A stretch of DNA of 10,602 nucleotides from Phycisphaerae bacterium SM23_33 (GTDB lineage: Bacteria; Planctomycetota; Phycisphaerae; SM23-33), in assembly GCA_001303665.1 (NCBI GenBank), contig LJUF01000088.1, positions 1-10,602 on the forward strand, in the 5' to 3' direction. The position numbers were made by a program, and so were the translations under genes. The notes under the pieces are model-generated. The model was not told where the DNA came from. It worked only from the letters and a program-made list of their open reading frames with translations, and searched no databases. Each line of letters starts with the position of its first letter. The stretch's first letter is position 1. Below are positions 1-6,714 of this stretch, one piece after another.

Positions 1-219
1 TGCCCCTTCGGCGTGCTGCCCGCCGAGCCCACCCGCCGGCAAATCGCCAAATGCGACCTGTGCGAGGACGTCACCGCCGACGGCCAGGCGGTGCCGCGCT
101 GCGTGGCCGCCTGCCCGGTCGGGGCCCTGAAGTTCGAGGACGAGCACAAGGCCGTAGAGGCCAAGCTGCTGGTGGTCGGCGGAAGGACCATCGGGCGAGA
201 CCCCTTCAAGCGAAGGTAA
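1..219 (+). CDS. 4Fe-4S multi-cluster electron-transfer protein, HycB/CooF/HydN-like (3' part only)
   Basis: Partial gene: the reading frame is open from base 1 and stops with TAA at 217-219, leaving 72 C-terminal residues. Visible are a CPFG motif at the very start, then CDLC (visible residues 18-21), then PRCVAACPVGAL (C34 and C38). A CxxC, a spacer of about 12 residues and CxxxCP is the pattern of the later cluster-binding segments of DmsB/HycB/CooF-type ferredoxins, which usually carry four [4Fe-4S] clusters. Known members carry electrons between a dehydrogenase (formate dehydrogenase H for HycB, CO dehydrogenase for CooF) and a membrane hydrogenase. Being directly upstream of a group 4 hydrogenase, 8 bases from the next start, fits that role. 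The electron donor lies outside the window and cannot be named. The tail after the last cysteines (about 34 residues) has no recognised domain. Confidence 0.88.
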   Translation, partial: CPFGVLPAEPTRRQIAKCDLCEDVTADGQAVPRCVAACPVGALKFEDEHKAVEAKLLVVGGRTIGRDPFKRR

Positions 220-227
220 GACCGTAC

Positions 228-1181
228 ATGAGTGTGCCCGCGATCATCCTGACCTACCTGGCCGCGGCGGCCGGGACGCTGCTGCTGGGACTGGCGGCCA
301 AGTGGTTCGACCGCAAGGTCACCGCCCGGGTCCAGTACCGCAAGGGCCCGCCCTGGTACCAGCCCGTCGCCGACGTGCTCAAGCTGTTGCACAAGGAAAC
401 GCTGGTGCCCTCCACGGGCCGGGGCGCCGGCTTCCTCATCGCCCCGGCCATCGCCCTGGGGGCCACCGCTTTGGCCGCGGCCATGCTCTGGGCCCCCCTG
501 TTCGCCCACGAAGGCAGCTTCCTGGGCGACCTGATCGTGGTGATCTACCTGCTGGTGATCCCGCCGCTGGCGACCATCCTGGGGGCCAGCGCCTCCGGCA
601 GCCCCCACGCCGCCGTCGGCGCCAGCCGCGAAATGAAGCTCATCCTCGCTTACGAGCTGCCCTTCGTGCTGGCGCTGCTGGTGGGGGTGATCCACAGCGG
701 CTGGACGCTCCAGTTGGGGAAGATGGCCGCCGACCAGCAGGGCCAGGCCGGCGCGACCCTGTACAGCATCTCCGGCGTGCTGGCCATGATCGTGGCCATC
801 CTCGCCGTCCAGGCCAAGCTCGGCCAGGTGCCCTTCGACCTGGCTGAGGCCGAGTGCGAGATCATGTCCGGCGTGTTCGTGGAGTACTCCGGCCCACCGC
901 TGGCCCTGATCTACATCAGCCGGGCCATGCTGCTGGCCACCCTGCCGCTGCTGCTGATCCTGGTGTTCTGGGGCGGGCTGAAGCTGACGCTGACGGGGGT
1001 GCCGGCCTTTCTTGGCAAGTACCTGCTGCTGCTAACGCTGGTGACGTTGATTCGCAACACGAACCCCCGGCTGCGGATCGACCAGGCGGTGCGGTTCTTC
1101 TGGCTGGGGCTGACGCCGCTGGCGGTGCTGGCGGCGGTGCTGGCGCTGGTGGGCAGGTACAAGGGGCTGTCATGGCTGTGA
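228..1181 (+). CDS. Hydrogenase membrane anchor subunit, NuoH/HycD/HyfC/EchB-like
   Basis: A 317-residue polytopic membrane protein of the complex I subunit 1 family, close in length to HycD and MbhM (about 300-320). The first helix is followed by the conserved cytoplasmic segment DRKVTARVQYRKGP and then QPVADVLKLLHKE. The mid-protein signature PFDLAEAECEIMSG with VEYSGPP downstream is the acidic loop (NuoH type) that meets the peripheral arm. By eye there are about eight membrane segments. In this family the subunit anchors the hydrogenase small and large subunits and links redox chemistry to the ion-pumping membrane arm. The ATG at 228 was chosen because upstream in-frame codons give arginine-rich, non-membrane sequence overlapping the preceding gene; AAGG lies about 10 bases before it. 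The 3' end overlaps the next gene by 10 bases. Confidence 0.93.
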   Translation: MSVPAIILTYLAAAAGTLLLGLAAKWFDRKVTARVQYRKGPPWYQPVADVLKLLHKETLVPSTGRGAGFLIAPAIALGATALAAAMLWAPLFAHEGSFLGDLIVVIYLLVIPPLATILGASASGSPHAAVGASREMKLILAYELPFVLALLVGVIHSGWTLQLGKMAADQQGQAGATLYSISGVLAMIVAILAVQAKLGQVPFDLAEAECEIMSGVFVEYSGPPLALIYISRAMLLATLPLLLILVFWGGLKLTLTGVPAFLGKYLLLLTLVTLIRNTNPRLRIDQAVRFFWLGLTPLAVLAAVLALVGRYKGLSWL

Positions 1182-1612
1182 AGCATTGGGCACTGAAGAA
1201 GTCGCTGTGGGTGTATCACGTCAACACCGGCGCGTGCAACAACTGCGACATCGAGGTGCTGGACCTGCTCACCCCGCGGTTCGACATCGAGCGCTTCGGC
1301 ATGATCCTGGTCGGCTCGCCCCGCCACGCCGACGTGCTGGCCGTCACCGGCACGTGCACCCGCCAGGCCATGCCCAGGCTCCAGGAGCTGTACCGCCAGG
1401 CCGCCAAGCCGGTGGTCGTGCTGGCCATCGGCTCCTGCGCCGGCGCCCAGGGAATCTTCACCGAGGCCTACCACATGGGCTCGCCCGTGGACGAGACCAT
1501 CCGGGCGGTGGACCCTAACGCGATCATCGCCTACGTGCCCGGCTGCCCGCCCAAGCCCGAGGCCATGATCGCCGCCGTGGTCAAGGCCTGGGACGTGATC
1601 GATACGTTGTAG
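1172..1612 (+). CDS. [NiFe] hydrogenase small subunit, NuoB/HycG/EchC-like
   Basis: A 146-residue soluble subunit, the compact size of EchC/CooL-type group 4 small subunits, which hold only the proximal [4Fe-4S] cluster. Expected ligands are present: GACNNCDIE (C22 and C25), GSCAGAQGIF (C89) and PGCPPKPEAM (C125). The CxxC spacing at the first pair is the hydrogenase form; complex I NuoB has adjacent cysteines. An additional cysteine, C62 in VTGTCT, is at a position not expected to bind the cluster. There is no signal peptide or Tat motif, so the subunit should face the cytoplasm, as for other group 4 enzymes. The role is to pass electrons to the NiFe site of the large subunit. The ATG at 1172 lies inside the end of the anchor gene (10-base overlap), with AAGGGG at 1161-1166 as ribosome binding site. 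Confidence 0.94.
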   Translation: MAVKHWALKKSLWVYHVNTGACNNCDIEVLDLLTPRFDIERFGMILVGSPRHADVLAVTGTCTRQAMPRLQELYRQAAKPVVVLAIGSCAGAQGIFTEAYHMGSPVDETIRAVDPNAIIAYVPGCPPKPEAMIAAVVKAWDVIDTL

Positions 1613-1626
1613 GAGAAGCATACGTC

Positions 1627-2157
1627 ATGAGTGAGGTTGCGATACCACGAGAGGTGCAGGTGCCGCTGGAGGGGTTCGTGGGCGAGGTGCTCGGCGCCCT
1701 GGGCGACGCCGTCATCGGCGTCGAGCGCTGCGACGAGCGCCGCGGCTTCGCCCGGATCGACCCGCAGCGAACCGTGGAGGTGGCCCGGCGGATGCTCGCC
1801 ATGGCCGGCACCCGGCTGGCGACGGCCACCGGGATTGACGTGCGCGACGGCATCGACGTGCTGTATCACTGGTGCATCGAGCCGCAGGGGGTGGTGGTGA
1901 CGCTGAAGGTGCTGGCCGCCGGGCCGGAGATGACGGTCGATTCCATCGCCCCGGTGGTTCCCGCGGCCAACTGGATCGAGCGGGAAATGCACGACCTGCT
2001 GGGCGCGAACTTCCGCGGCCACCCGGACATGCGCCGGCTGATCCTGGACGATTCCTGGCCGGAGGGCGTGTATCCGCTGCGGAAGGACTTCGACCAGGTG
2101 CGGGACCGCCCGCCGCTGCCGCCGGCCCCGCCCGCGCCGGAGGAGGCACTGCCGTGA
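1627..2157 (+). CDS. Hydrogenase NuoC-like subunit (EchD / HycE N-terminal-type)
   Basis: A 176-residue protein of the complex I 30-kDa (NuoC) family. The signature WIEREMHDLLGANFRGHPDMRR, at about residues 118-139, is the characteristic NuoC segment, followed by the WPEGVYPLRKDF motif. In Ech, CooU and MbhK this is a stand-alone gene, whereas in E. coli HycE and HyfG it is fused to the large subunit; here it is stand-alone. It supports packing of the catalytic large subunit against the rest of the peripheral arm. AGGAG at 1611-1615 overlaps the TAG of the preceding gene and supports the ATG at 1627. The protein ends in a proline-rich tail (from about residue 161, PPLPPAPPAPEE), probably flexible; the DNA for the tail also holds the ribosome binding site of the next gene. 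Confidence 0.92.
   Translation: MSEVAIPREVQVPLEGFVGEVLGALGDAVIGVERCDERRGFARIDPQRTVEVARRMLAMAGTRLATATGIDVRDGIDVLYHWCIEPQGVVVTLKVLAAGPEMTVDSIAPVVPAANWIEREMHDLLGANFRGHPDMRRLILDDSWPEGVYPLRKDFDQVRDRPPLPPAPPAPEEALP
2141..2146 (+). promoter_or_regulatory. Strong ribosome binding site selecting the GTG start of the large subunit
   Basis: AGGAGG, a perfect Shine-Dalgarno core, lies inside the 3' end of the NuoC-like gene, 7 bases before GTG at 2154. That GTG overlaps the upstream TGA stop (GTGA), a typical translational-coupling junction. It is preferred over the ATG at 2169, whose distance to this site (22 bases) is too great. Confidence 0.8.
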
Positions 2158-3338
2158 GTCACAAAACCATGATCAACATCGGCCCCTTCCACCCGCTCCA
2201 GGAAGAGGCCGAGTTCTTCCAGCTCTACGTGGACGGCGAGCGCGTCGTCGACGTGGACGTCCGCATCAGCTACAACCACCGCGGCATCGAGAAGCTCGAC
2301 GAGTCCAAGACCTTCGACCAGGTGCCCTTCGTGGTGGAGCGGGTCTGCGGCATCTGCTCGGCTTCGCACCCGCTGGCCTACGTCCAGGCCGTCGAGGACA
2401 TCGCCCACGTGCAGGTGCCCGAGCGGGCGCTGTACCTGCGGACCATCGTCAACGAGCTGGAGCGGATCCACTCCCACCTGCTGTGGGTGGGCCTGGCCGG
2501 GCACTTCCTCGGTTACAACACCGTGTTCATGTGGGCCTGGAAGTACCGCGAGCCCATCCTGGACGCCCTGGAGGTCGCCACCGGCAGCCGGGTTAACTAC
2601 GCCAACTGCAAGATCGGCGGCGTCCGGCGCGACATGACCGACGAGCAGCTCAAAGAGATTGACCGCCTCGCCACCGAGTCCTACGGCCCGGTGGAGATGC
2701 TGACGAAGGCGGTGATCGACGACCCGGTGCTGCACGCCCGCCTGAAGAACGTGGGGGTGCTGTCGAAGGCGGACGCCCGGGCGTACGGCGCCACCGGCCC
2801 CACGGGCCGCGGCTCGGGCCTGCCGATCGACGTGCGGAGGGATGACCCGTACGCCGCCTATGACCGCATTGACTGGCAGGTTCATTACGAGGAATCCGGC
2901 GACGTCTTCGCCAAGGCCAAGGTGCGGCTGTTGGAGACCCTGGAGGCGGTCAAGATCATTCAGCGGGCGGTTCGAGCGATTCCCGGCGGCGAGATCGACG
3001 CCAAGGTGCAGAACATCCCGCCCGGGGAGGCGGTGGGGCACGTGGAGGCCCCGCGCGGCGAGACCTTCCACTACGTCCGCTCCGACGGCTCCAACTACCC
3101 GGTGCGGCACAAGGTGCGGGCACCCAGCTTCAACAACATCCCGACCTTCAAGGCCTCCTGCATCGGGCAGGAGATCGCTGACGTGGCCATCACGCTGGCC
3201 AGCGTGGACCCCTGCTACTCCTGCACCGAGCGGATGTGCGCCGCGGTGGACGCCGAAAGCGGCCGGCGGATGTTCGACTTCGCCCAACTGGTGAAGCTGT
3301 CGCAGGAAAAGACGCAGCGGCTTCGCCGGCAGCTCTGA
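2154..3338 (+). CDS. [NiFe] hydrogenase catalytic large subunit, group 4 (NuoD/EchE/MbhL/HycE-like)
   Basis: From the GTG at 2154 the product is 394 residues. Both nickel-binding motifs are intact: RVCGICSASH (C65 and C68, H72) near the N-terminus and DPCYSCTER (C354 and C357) near the C-terminus. True complex I NuoD and the Mbx/Fpo-type relatives lack these cysteines, so this should bind NiFe(CN)2CO and carry out proton reduction or H2 oxidation. After R360 come 34 further residues, matching in position and length the peptide that HycI removes from HycE after nickel insertion; a HycI homologue is encoded at 10165. The N-terminal segment INIGPFHPLQ and YNHRGIEKL are typical NuoD/EchE features. 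There is no NuoC fusion. The gene overlaps the upstream NuoC-like gene by 4 bases, implying coupled translation. Assignment to a numbered subgroup needs a phylogeny. Confidence 0.96.
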   Translation: MSHKTMINIGPFHPLQEEAEFFQLYVDGERVVDVDVRISYNHRGIEKLDESKTFDQVPFVVERVCGICSASHPLAYVQAVEDIAHVQVPERALYLRTIVNELERIHSHLLWVGLAGHFLGYNTVFMWAWKYREPILDALEVATGSRVNYANCKIGGVRRDMTDEQLKEIDRLATESYGPVEMLTKAVIDDPVLHARLKNVGVLSKADARAYGATGPTGRGSGLPIDVRRDDPYAAYDRIDWQVHYEESGDVFAKAKVRLLETLEAVKIIQRAVRAIPGGEIDAKVQNIPPGEAVGHVEAPRGETFHYVRSDGSNYPVRHKVRAPSFNNIPTFKASCIGQEIADVAITLASVDPCYSCTERMCAAVDAESGRRMFDFAQLVKLSQEKTQRLRRQL

Positions 3339-3379
3339 GAAGTCCGGCGGCCGCTGGTCGAGCAAACTGAGAAACACGC

Positions 3380-5335
3380 ATGAGCGAGATCTGGAACGAC
3401 CCGGTTCTGCGGCCGATCCTGGCCGTGCTGGCCTTCGGGGCGGTGGCCTACGTGCTTTCGCGCGCCACCGCGGCCGTGGGGCGGCTGCTGGCGCTGGCCG
3501 CGGGCATCTGCGTGATCGTCTGCGGGGCCTTCCTGGCCGCCGAGGTGCCCACCGACTGCCCGCTGGTCGGGGCGATCGCGGTGGGGCAGCTTTCCCTGCC
3601 CATCCGGTTCGCCGTCACCCACCTGGGCTGCCTGGTGGGCATCGGCGCCGGGGCCTTCGCCGTGCTCATTGCCCTGTACTCGTTCCGCGGCATGGCCGGT
3701 GAGTACTGGGAAGGGAAGTTCTACGCCTACCTGATCTGGGCCCTGGCCGGGGCCTGCCTGGTCGGCTGGGCGGGCAGCTTCTTCACCCTGCTGCTGGGCT
3801 GGGAGCTGGTGACGGTCATGCTGTTCCTGATGCTCAACCAGGGCCAGCCGGGCGCCGAGATTGGCGCCGCCAAAACCTACGGCGTGCTGGGCTTCGCCGA
3901 CGCCTGCCTGCTGCTGGCGGTGGCCTTGATGCTTTCCCCCGGCGTCGCCGGTAAGCTTCAGCCCGGCCAGCCGATGTACAACCTGGCCCTGCCGGCAAGG
4001 GCGGCGCCCCTGCTGGCGGGCAGCCTGGGGGCGATCGGATATGCCATCTACGCCCTGCTTCTGGTGGCCGCCCTGGCCAAGGCCGGGGCCGTCCCGCTGC
4101 ACACCTGGCTTCCGGCCGCCGCCGAGCGGGCCCCCGTGTCGGTGATGGCGTATCTGCCGGCGGCTTTGGACAAGCTGCTGGGCATCTACCTGCTGGCCCG
4201 GGTGGCCCTGGACGTCTTCCGCCCGGACCACACCATGCAGCTCATCCTCATGAGCATCGGCGCCGTCACCATCATCGCGGCCGTTTTCATGGCCATGATG
4301 CAGCACAACCTCAAGCGGCTGCTTTCCTTCCACGCCGTCAGCCAGGTCGGGTACATGGTGCTGGGCATCGGCACCGGCACCGCCTTGGGCATCGTCGGCG
4401 GCCTGTTCCACATGCTCAACAATGCCATCTACAAGTCCGGCCTGTTCCTGATGAGCGGGACCGTCGGCCGGGCGGCCGGCTCCGATGAGATCGAGGACAT
4501 GGGCGGGCTGGCCCGCCGGCTGCCGGTCACCTTCGTCTGCGGGGCGGTGGCCGCCGCCGCCATCTCCGGCGTGCCGCCCTTCAACGGCTTCGTCAGCAAG
4601 TGGCTGGTGTACCAGGGGGCGCTGAGCCTGCACAGCGGGCTGGGCGCGGTCATGCTGGTGGTGGCGGTCTTCGGCAGCGCCTTGACCCTGGCCAGCTTCG
4701 TCAAGGTGCTGTACTCGGCGTTCCTCTCGCGCCCGCCGGTCGAGGCGGCGGCGCGGATCGCGGCCGCCAGGGAGAACTTCTCCATGGCGGCGCCGATGGT
4801 GGTGCTGGCGGCCGGCTGCGTCGTGCTGGGGCTGTTCCCGCACCTGGTGGTGGGCAACGTCTTGGTGCCGGCCGTCCAGCCGGTCCTTCCCAAGGCGGCT
4901 GAGGAGGTCGGCTCGTCCGTCTGGGGGATGGCTGGCGGCGAGGCTGGTCAGTGGAGCCCCTTCACCGCCTTCGTGCTTATCGTCCTGGGCATCCTCGGCG
5001 GGGTGGTGCTGTTGGGGATCTTCGCCCTGAAGAAGGTGCGGGTGGTTCGCCCCTTCCTGGGCGGGGAGCTGGGCATCGGCGAGGACCGCTACCGCATGCC
5101 CGGCACGGGCTTCTACGAAACCGTCAAGCGAATGCCGGCGCTGAAGCCGCTGCTGGAGCACGGCGAGCGCGGGGCGATGGACCTGTATCGCTGGTTCGGC
5201 CGGTATGGCGGGGGGGTGGTTCAGACGCTTCGGGCCCAGCACACCGGGCTGATCAGCCTGTACGTGGCCTGGGTCATGGTCGGGCTGGCGGCGGTGCTGG
5301 CTTACCTGTTGATGGCGGGGTACCTGAAATCATGA
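3380..5335 (+). CDS. Antiporter-like membrane subunit, NuoL/HycC/HyfB-type (MrpA N-terminal equivalent)
   Basis: A 651-residue proton-conducting transporter of the complex I ND5/Mrp family, near HycC/HyfB in size. Residues expected in the ion path are present: E142 in GWELVTVM (TM5 glutamate), K234 in ALAKAGAVPLHTWLP (TM7 lysine), K265 in the following helix, K312/H318 in LKRLLSFHAVSQVGYM, K352 in LNNAIYKSG and K407 in GVPPFNGFVSK. After the 14-helix-type core (about residue 500) a further membrane segment leads into FLGGELGIGEDRY, a polar stretch (545-620) and a last helix near 625-648, resembling the C-terminal lateral-helix region of HycC/HyfB and MbhI. It probably couples hydrogenase turnover to H+ or Na+ movement. 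A 41-base gap precedes it; only a weak GAGAA at 3369-3373 serves as ribosome binding site, so lower translation than its neighbours is possible. Confidence 0.93.
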   Translation: MSEIWNDPVLRPILAVLAFGAVAYVLSRATAAVGRLLALAAGICVIVCGAFLAAEVPTDCPLVGAIAVGQLSLPIRFAVTHLGCLVGIGAGAFAVLIALYSFRGMAGEYWEGKFYAYLIWALAGACLVGWAGSFFTLLLGWELVTVMLFLMLNQGQPGAEIGAAKTYGVLGFADACLLLAVALMLSPGVAGKLQPGQPMYNLALPARAAPLLAGSLGAIGYAIYALLLVAALAKAGAVPLHTWLPAAAERAPVSVMAYLPAALDKLLGIYLLARVALDVFRPDHTMQLILMSIGAVTIIAAVFMAMMQHNLKRLLSFHAVSQVGYMVLGIGTGTALGIVGGLFHMLNNAIYKSGLFLMSGTVGRAAGSDEIEDMGGLARRLPVTFVCGAVAAAAISGVPPFNGFVSKWLVYQGALSLHSGLGAVMLVVAVFGSALTLASFVKVLYSAFLSRPPVEAAARIAAARENFSMAAPMVVLAAGCVVLGLFPHLVVGNVLVPAVQPVLPKAAEEVGSSVWGMAGGEAGQWSPFTAFVLIVLGILGGVVLLGIFALKKVRVVRPFLGGELGIGEDRYRMPGTGFYETVKRMPALKPLLEHGERGAMDLYRWFGRYGGGVVQTLRAQHTGLISLYVAWVMVGLAAVLAYLLMAGYLKS

Positions 5336-5913
5336 CGATCGACTTGTTCATCCTGCTGCTGATCGGGTTCATGCTGGCGGCGGGGCTGATCGCGGTGGAG
5401 ACCAGCGACCTGCTCAGCGCGGTCATCGCCGTGGGGGCGGCCGGCTTCGCCCTGTCCGTGATCGACCTGCTGCTGGGGGCGCCGGATCTGGCCTTTCCCC
5501 AGGTGCTGGTGGAGATCATCACCCTGGTGCTGTTGATCCGCATGATCATGACCCGCCGGGACACCTCCCGCCAGACGCCGCGGGACACCCTGCGGACCGC
5601 GGTGGTGCTGCTGGGCGGCGGGGTCTTCCTGGTGGCGGCGTTCCTGGCCGTGGTGGGCCTGGGCGCGGGGGCGACCGTGCCGGCCTTCGGCGAGCCCCTG
5701 CTGGCCGGCGGGCACCCCGGCGTCAGCGCCGCCTACCTGTGGCAGTTCGACAAGGACACCGGGGTGGCCAATTGCGTCATGGGCATCCTGCTGGACTATC
5801 GGGCCTACGATACCCTGGGCGAGGCCACCGTCATCTTCGTGGCCATCATGGGCGGGTACGTGGTGCTGCGAAAAGTCGGGCGGAAGAGGCAAGCCCAGGA
5901 GCCGTCGCCATGA
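5332..5913 (+). CDS. mbhE: MbhD+MbhE-like fusion (C-terminal domains of MrpA)
   Basis: A 193-residue membrane protein with two recognisable parts. Residues about 1-75 match the MbhD/DUF4040 type (three helices, with GAPDLAFPQVLVEIITLVLL, the MrpA-like APDLAxxQxxVE motif; E61 is the conserved acid). Residues about 88-183 match the MbhE type, with GVANCVMGILLDYRAYDTLGEA (D155, D160, E164) before the last helix. In classic Mrp antiporters these domains form the end of MrpA; in Pyrococcus Mbh they are separate genes mbhD and mbhE. Here they are one protein separate from the NuoL-like subunit, so MrpA is split in two. In Mrp/Mbh structures these helices help form the proposed sodium or proton path between MrpA-like and MrpD-like subunits. 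ATGA overlaps (4 bases) occur at both ends; the ribosome binding site is weak. Confidence 0.9.
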   Translation: MTIDLFILLLIGFMLAAGLIAVETSDLLSAVIAVGAAGFALSVIDLLLGAPDLAFPQVLVEIITLVLLIRMIMTRRDTSRQTPRDTLRTAVVLLGGGVFLVAAFLAVVGLGAGATVPAFGEPLLAGGHPGVSAAYLWQFDKDTGVANCVMGILLDYRAYDTLGEATVIFVAIMGGYVVLRKVGRKRQAQEPSP

Positions 5914-6347
5914 AGGGAATGACTTCCATCGTGCGAGACGTCACCCGCCTGGTCGCCGGCGTGGTCATGGTGTACGGCGTGTACGTCTCCTGCACCGGGC
6001 ATCTCACCCCGGGCGGCGGCTTTGCCGGCGGGGTGATCATCATGGCCGGCGTGGTGATGCTGGTGCTGGCCTTCGGCGGCGAGCGGGCCAACGAGCTGCT
6101 GGCCGAAAGCCGCTGCCACGTCCTGGACGGCTCCGGGGCCCTGGCCTTCGCCCTGGTGGCGCTGCTGGGCTTCTTTGCCGGCGGGTTCTTCGTCAACTTC
6201 CTCCCCCGGGGGCGGGTGCACCAGCTCGTCAGCGGCGGCATGATCCTGCCGGCCAACCTGGCCATCAGCCTGAAGGTGGCCGCCGGCCTGATCGGCATCT
6301 TCCTGGCGCTGGTCCTGGCCACCCGGCAGCCCAGCTCCCAGGAGTAG
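5910..6347 (+). CDS. mnhB: Na+/H+ antiporter subunit MrpB/MnhB-like (MbhF)
   Basis: A 145-residue membrane protein of the MnhB family with four predicted helices. The family hallmark is the segment YVSCTGHLTPGGGFAGGVI, residues 25-43, with H31, P34 and the GGGFxGG run. It is a structural and probably ion-path subunit of the Mrp module. The length is standard for MnhB (about 140). AGGAG at 5897-5901 lies 8 bases before the ATG at 5910, which overlaps the upstream stop as ATGA. A second ATG three codons later (MTSIV) is possible but less well spaced. Confidence 0.94.
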   Translation: MKGMTSIVRDVTRLVAGVVMVYGVYVSCTGHLTPGGGFAGGVIIMAGVVMLVLAFGGERANELLAESRCHVLDGSGALAFALVALLGFFAGGFFVNFLPRGRVHQLVSGGMILPANLAISLKVAAGLIGIFLALVLATRQPSSQE

Positions 6348-6351
6348 ACCG

Positions 6352-6708
6352 ATGGGAATCGCCATATACATGTTGACCTTCCTGCTGCTGCTGATTGGCG
6401 TGTACGCCCTGGTGGCCAAGAAGAACCTGGTCCGCATCATCATGGGCATCGCCATCCTGGAGTACGCCGTCAACCTGCTGCTGGTGCTGGTGGGCTACCG
6501 CCGCGACGGCACCCCGCCGATCCTGCCGCGCGGGCAGACCGCCGCCGAACTGGCCGCCCGGGCCGTCGACCCGCTGCCCCAGGCCCTGGTGCTCACCAGC
6601 ATCGTCATCGGGCTCAGCGTGACGGCCTTGGCCGTGGCCCTGGCGGTGCGGCTGTACGACAAGTACGGCACCTTCGACATGAACGACATCCGCAATCTGA
6701 GAGGCTAA
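6352..6708 (+). CDS. mnhC: Na+/H+ antiporter subunit MrpC/MnhC-like (MbhG, NuoK family)
   Basis: A 118-residue, three-helix protein homologous to complex I NuoK. E37 in ILEYAVNLLLV sits where NuoK has its conserved membrane glutamate. VDPLPQALVLTSIVIGLSVTA (residues 72-92) is the MnhC signature before the third helix. The C-terminus (DKYGTFDMNDIRNLRG) is cytoplasmic and charged, usual for Mbh/Mnh C subunits. AGGAG at 6340-6344, inside the end of mnhB, lies 7 bases before the ATG. It would form part of the ion-translocating membrane arm together with MrpA- and MrpD-like subunits. Confidence 0.95.
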   Translation: MGIAIYMLTFLLLLIGVYALVAKKNLVRIIMGIAILEYAVNLLLVLVGYRRDGTPPILPRGQTAAELAARAVDPLPQALVLTSIVIGLSVTALAVALAVRLYDKYGTFDMNDIRNLRG

Positions 6709-6714
6709 GGGCCC

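Noticed and set aside
1872..2153. Upstream extension of the large subunit frame
   Set aside because: These codons give a G/R/A-rich sequence out of frame within the NuoC-like gene; the GTG at 2154 has a perfect Shine-Dalgarno and starts just before the conserved INIGPFHP segment.
228..3338. Complex I (NADH dehydrogenase) genes as an alternative identity
   Set aside because: The large subunit has both CxxC nickel motifs, the small subunit has CxxC rather than adjacent cysteines, and NuoA, E, F, G and J are absent; a hydrogenase fits better.
3343..3358. Imperfect palindrome around GCGGCCGC in the gap before the NuoL-like gene
   Set aside because: GC-only palindromes of this length arise easily by chance here, and no T-tract or second copy follows.
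1866..3377. Minus-strand open frame (503 codons) opposite the hydrogenase large subunit
   Set aside because: Shadow of the strongly conserved large subunit gene; no ribosome binding site or family motif recognised.
3215..5242. Long open frame on the minus strand (675 codons) opposite the NuoL-like gene
   Set aside because: Translation is rich in H, Q, G, R and D with no domain, and the plus strand encodes a clear conserved protein over the same bases; long shadow frames are expected at this GC content.
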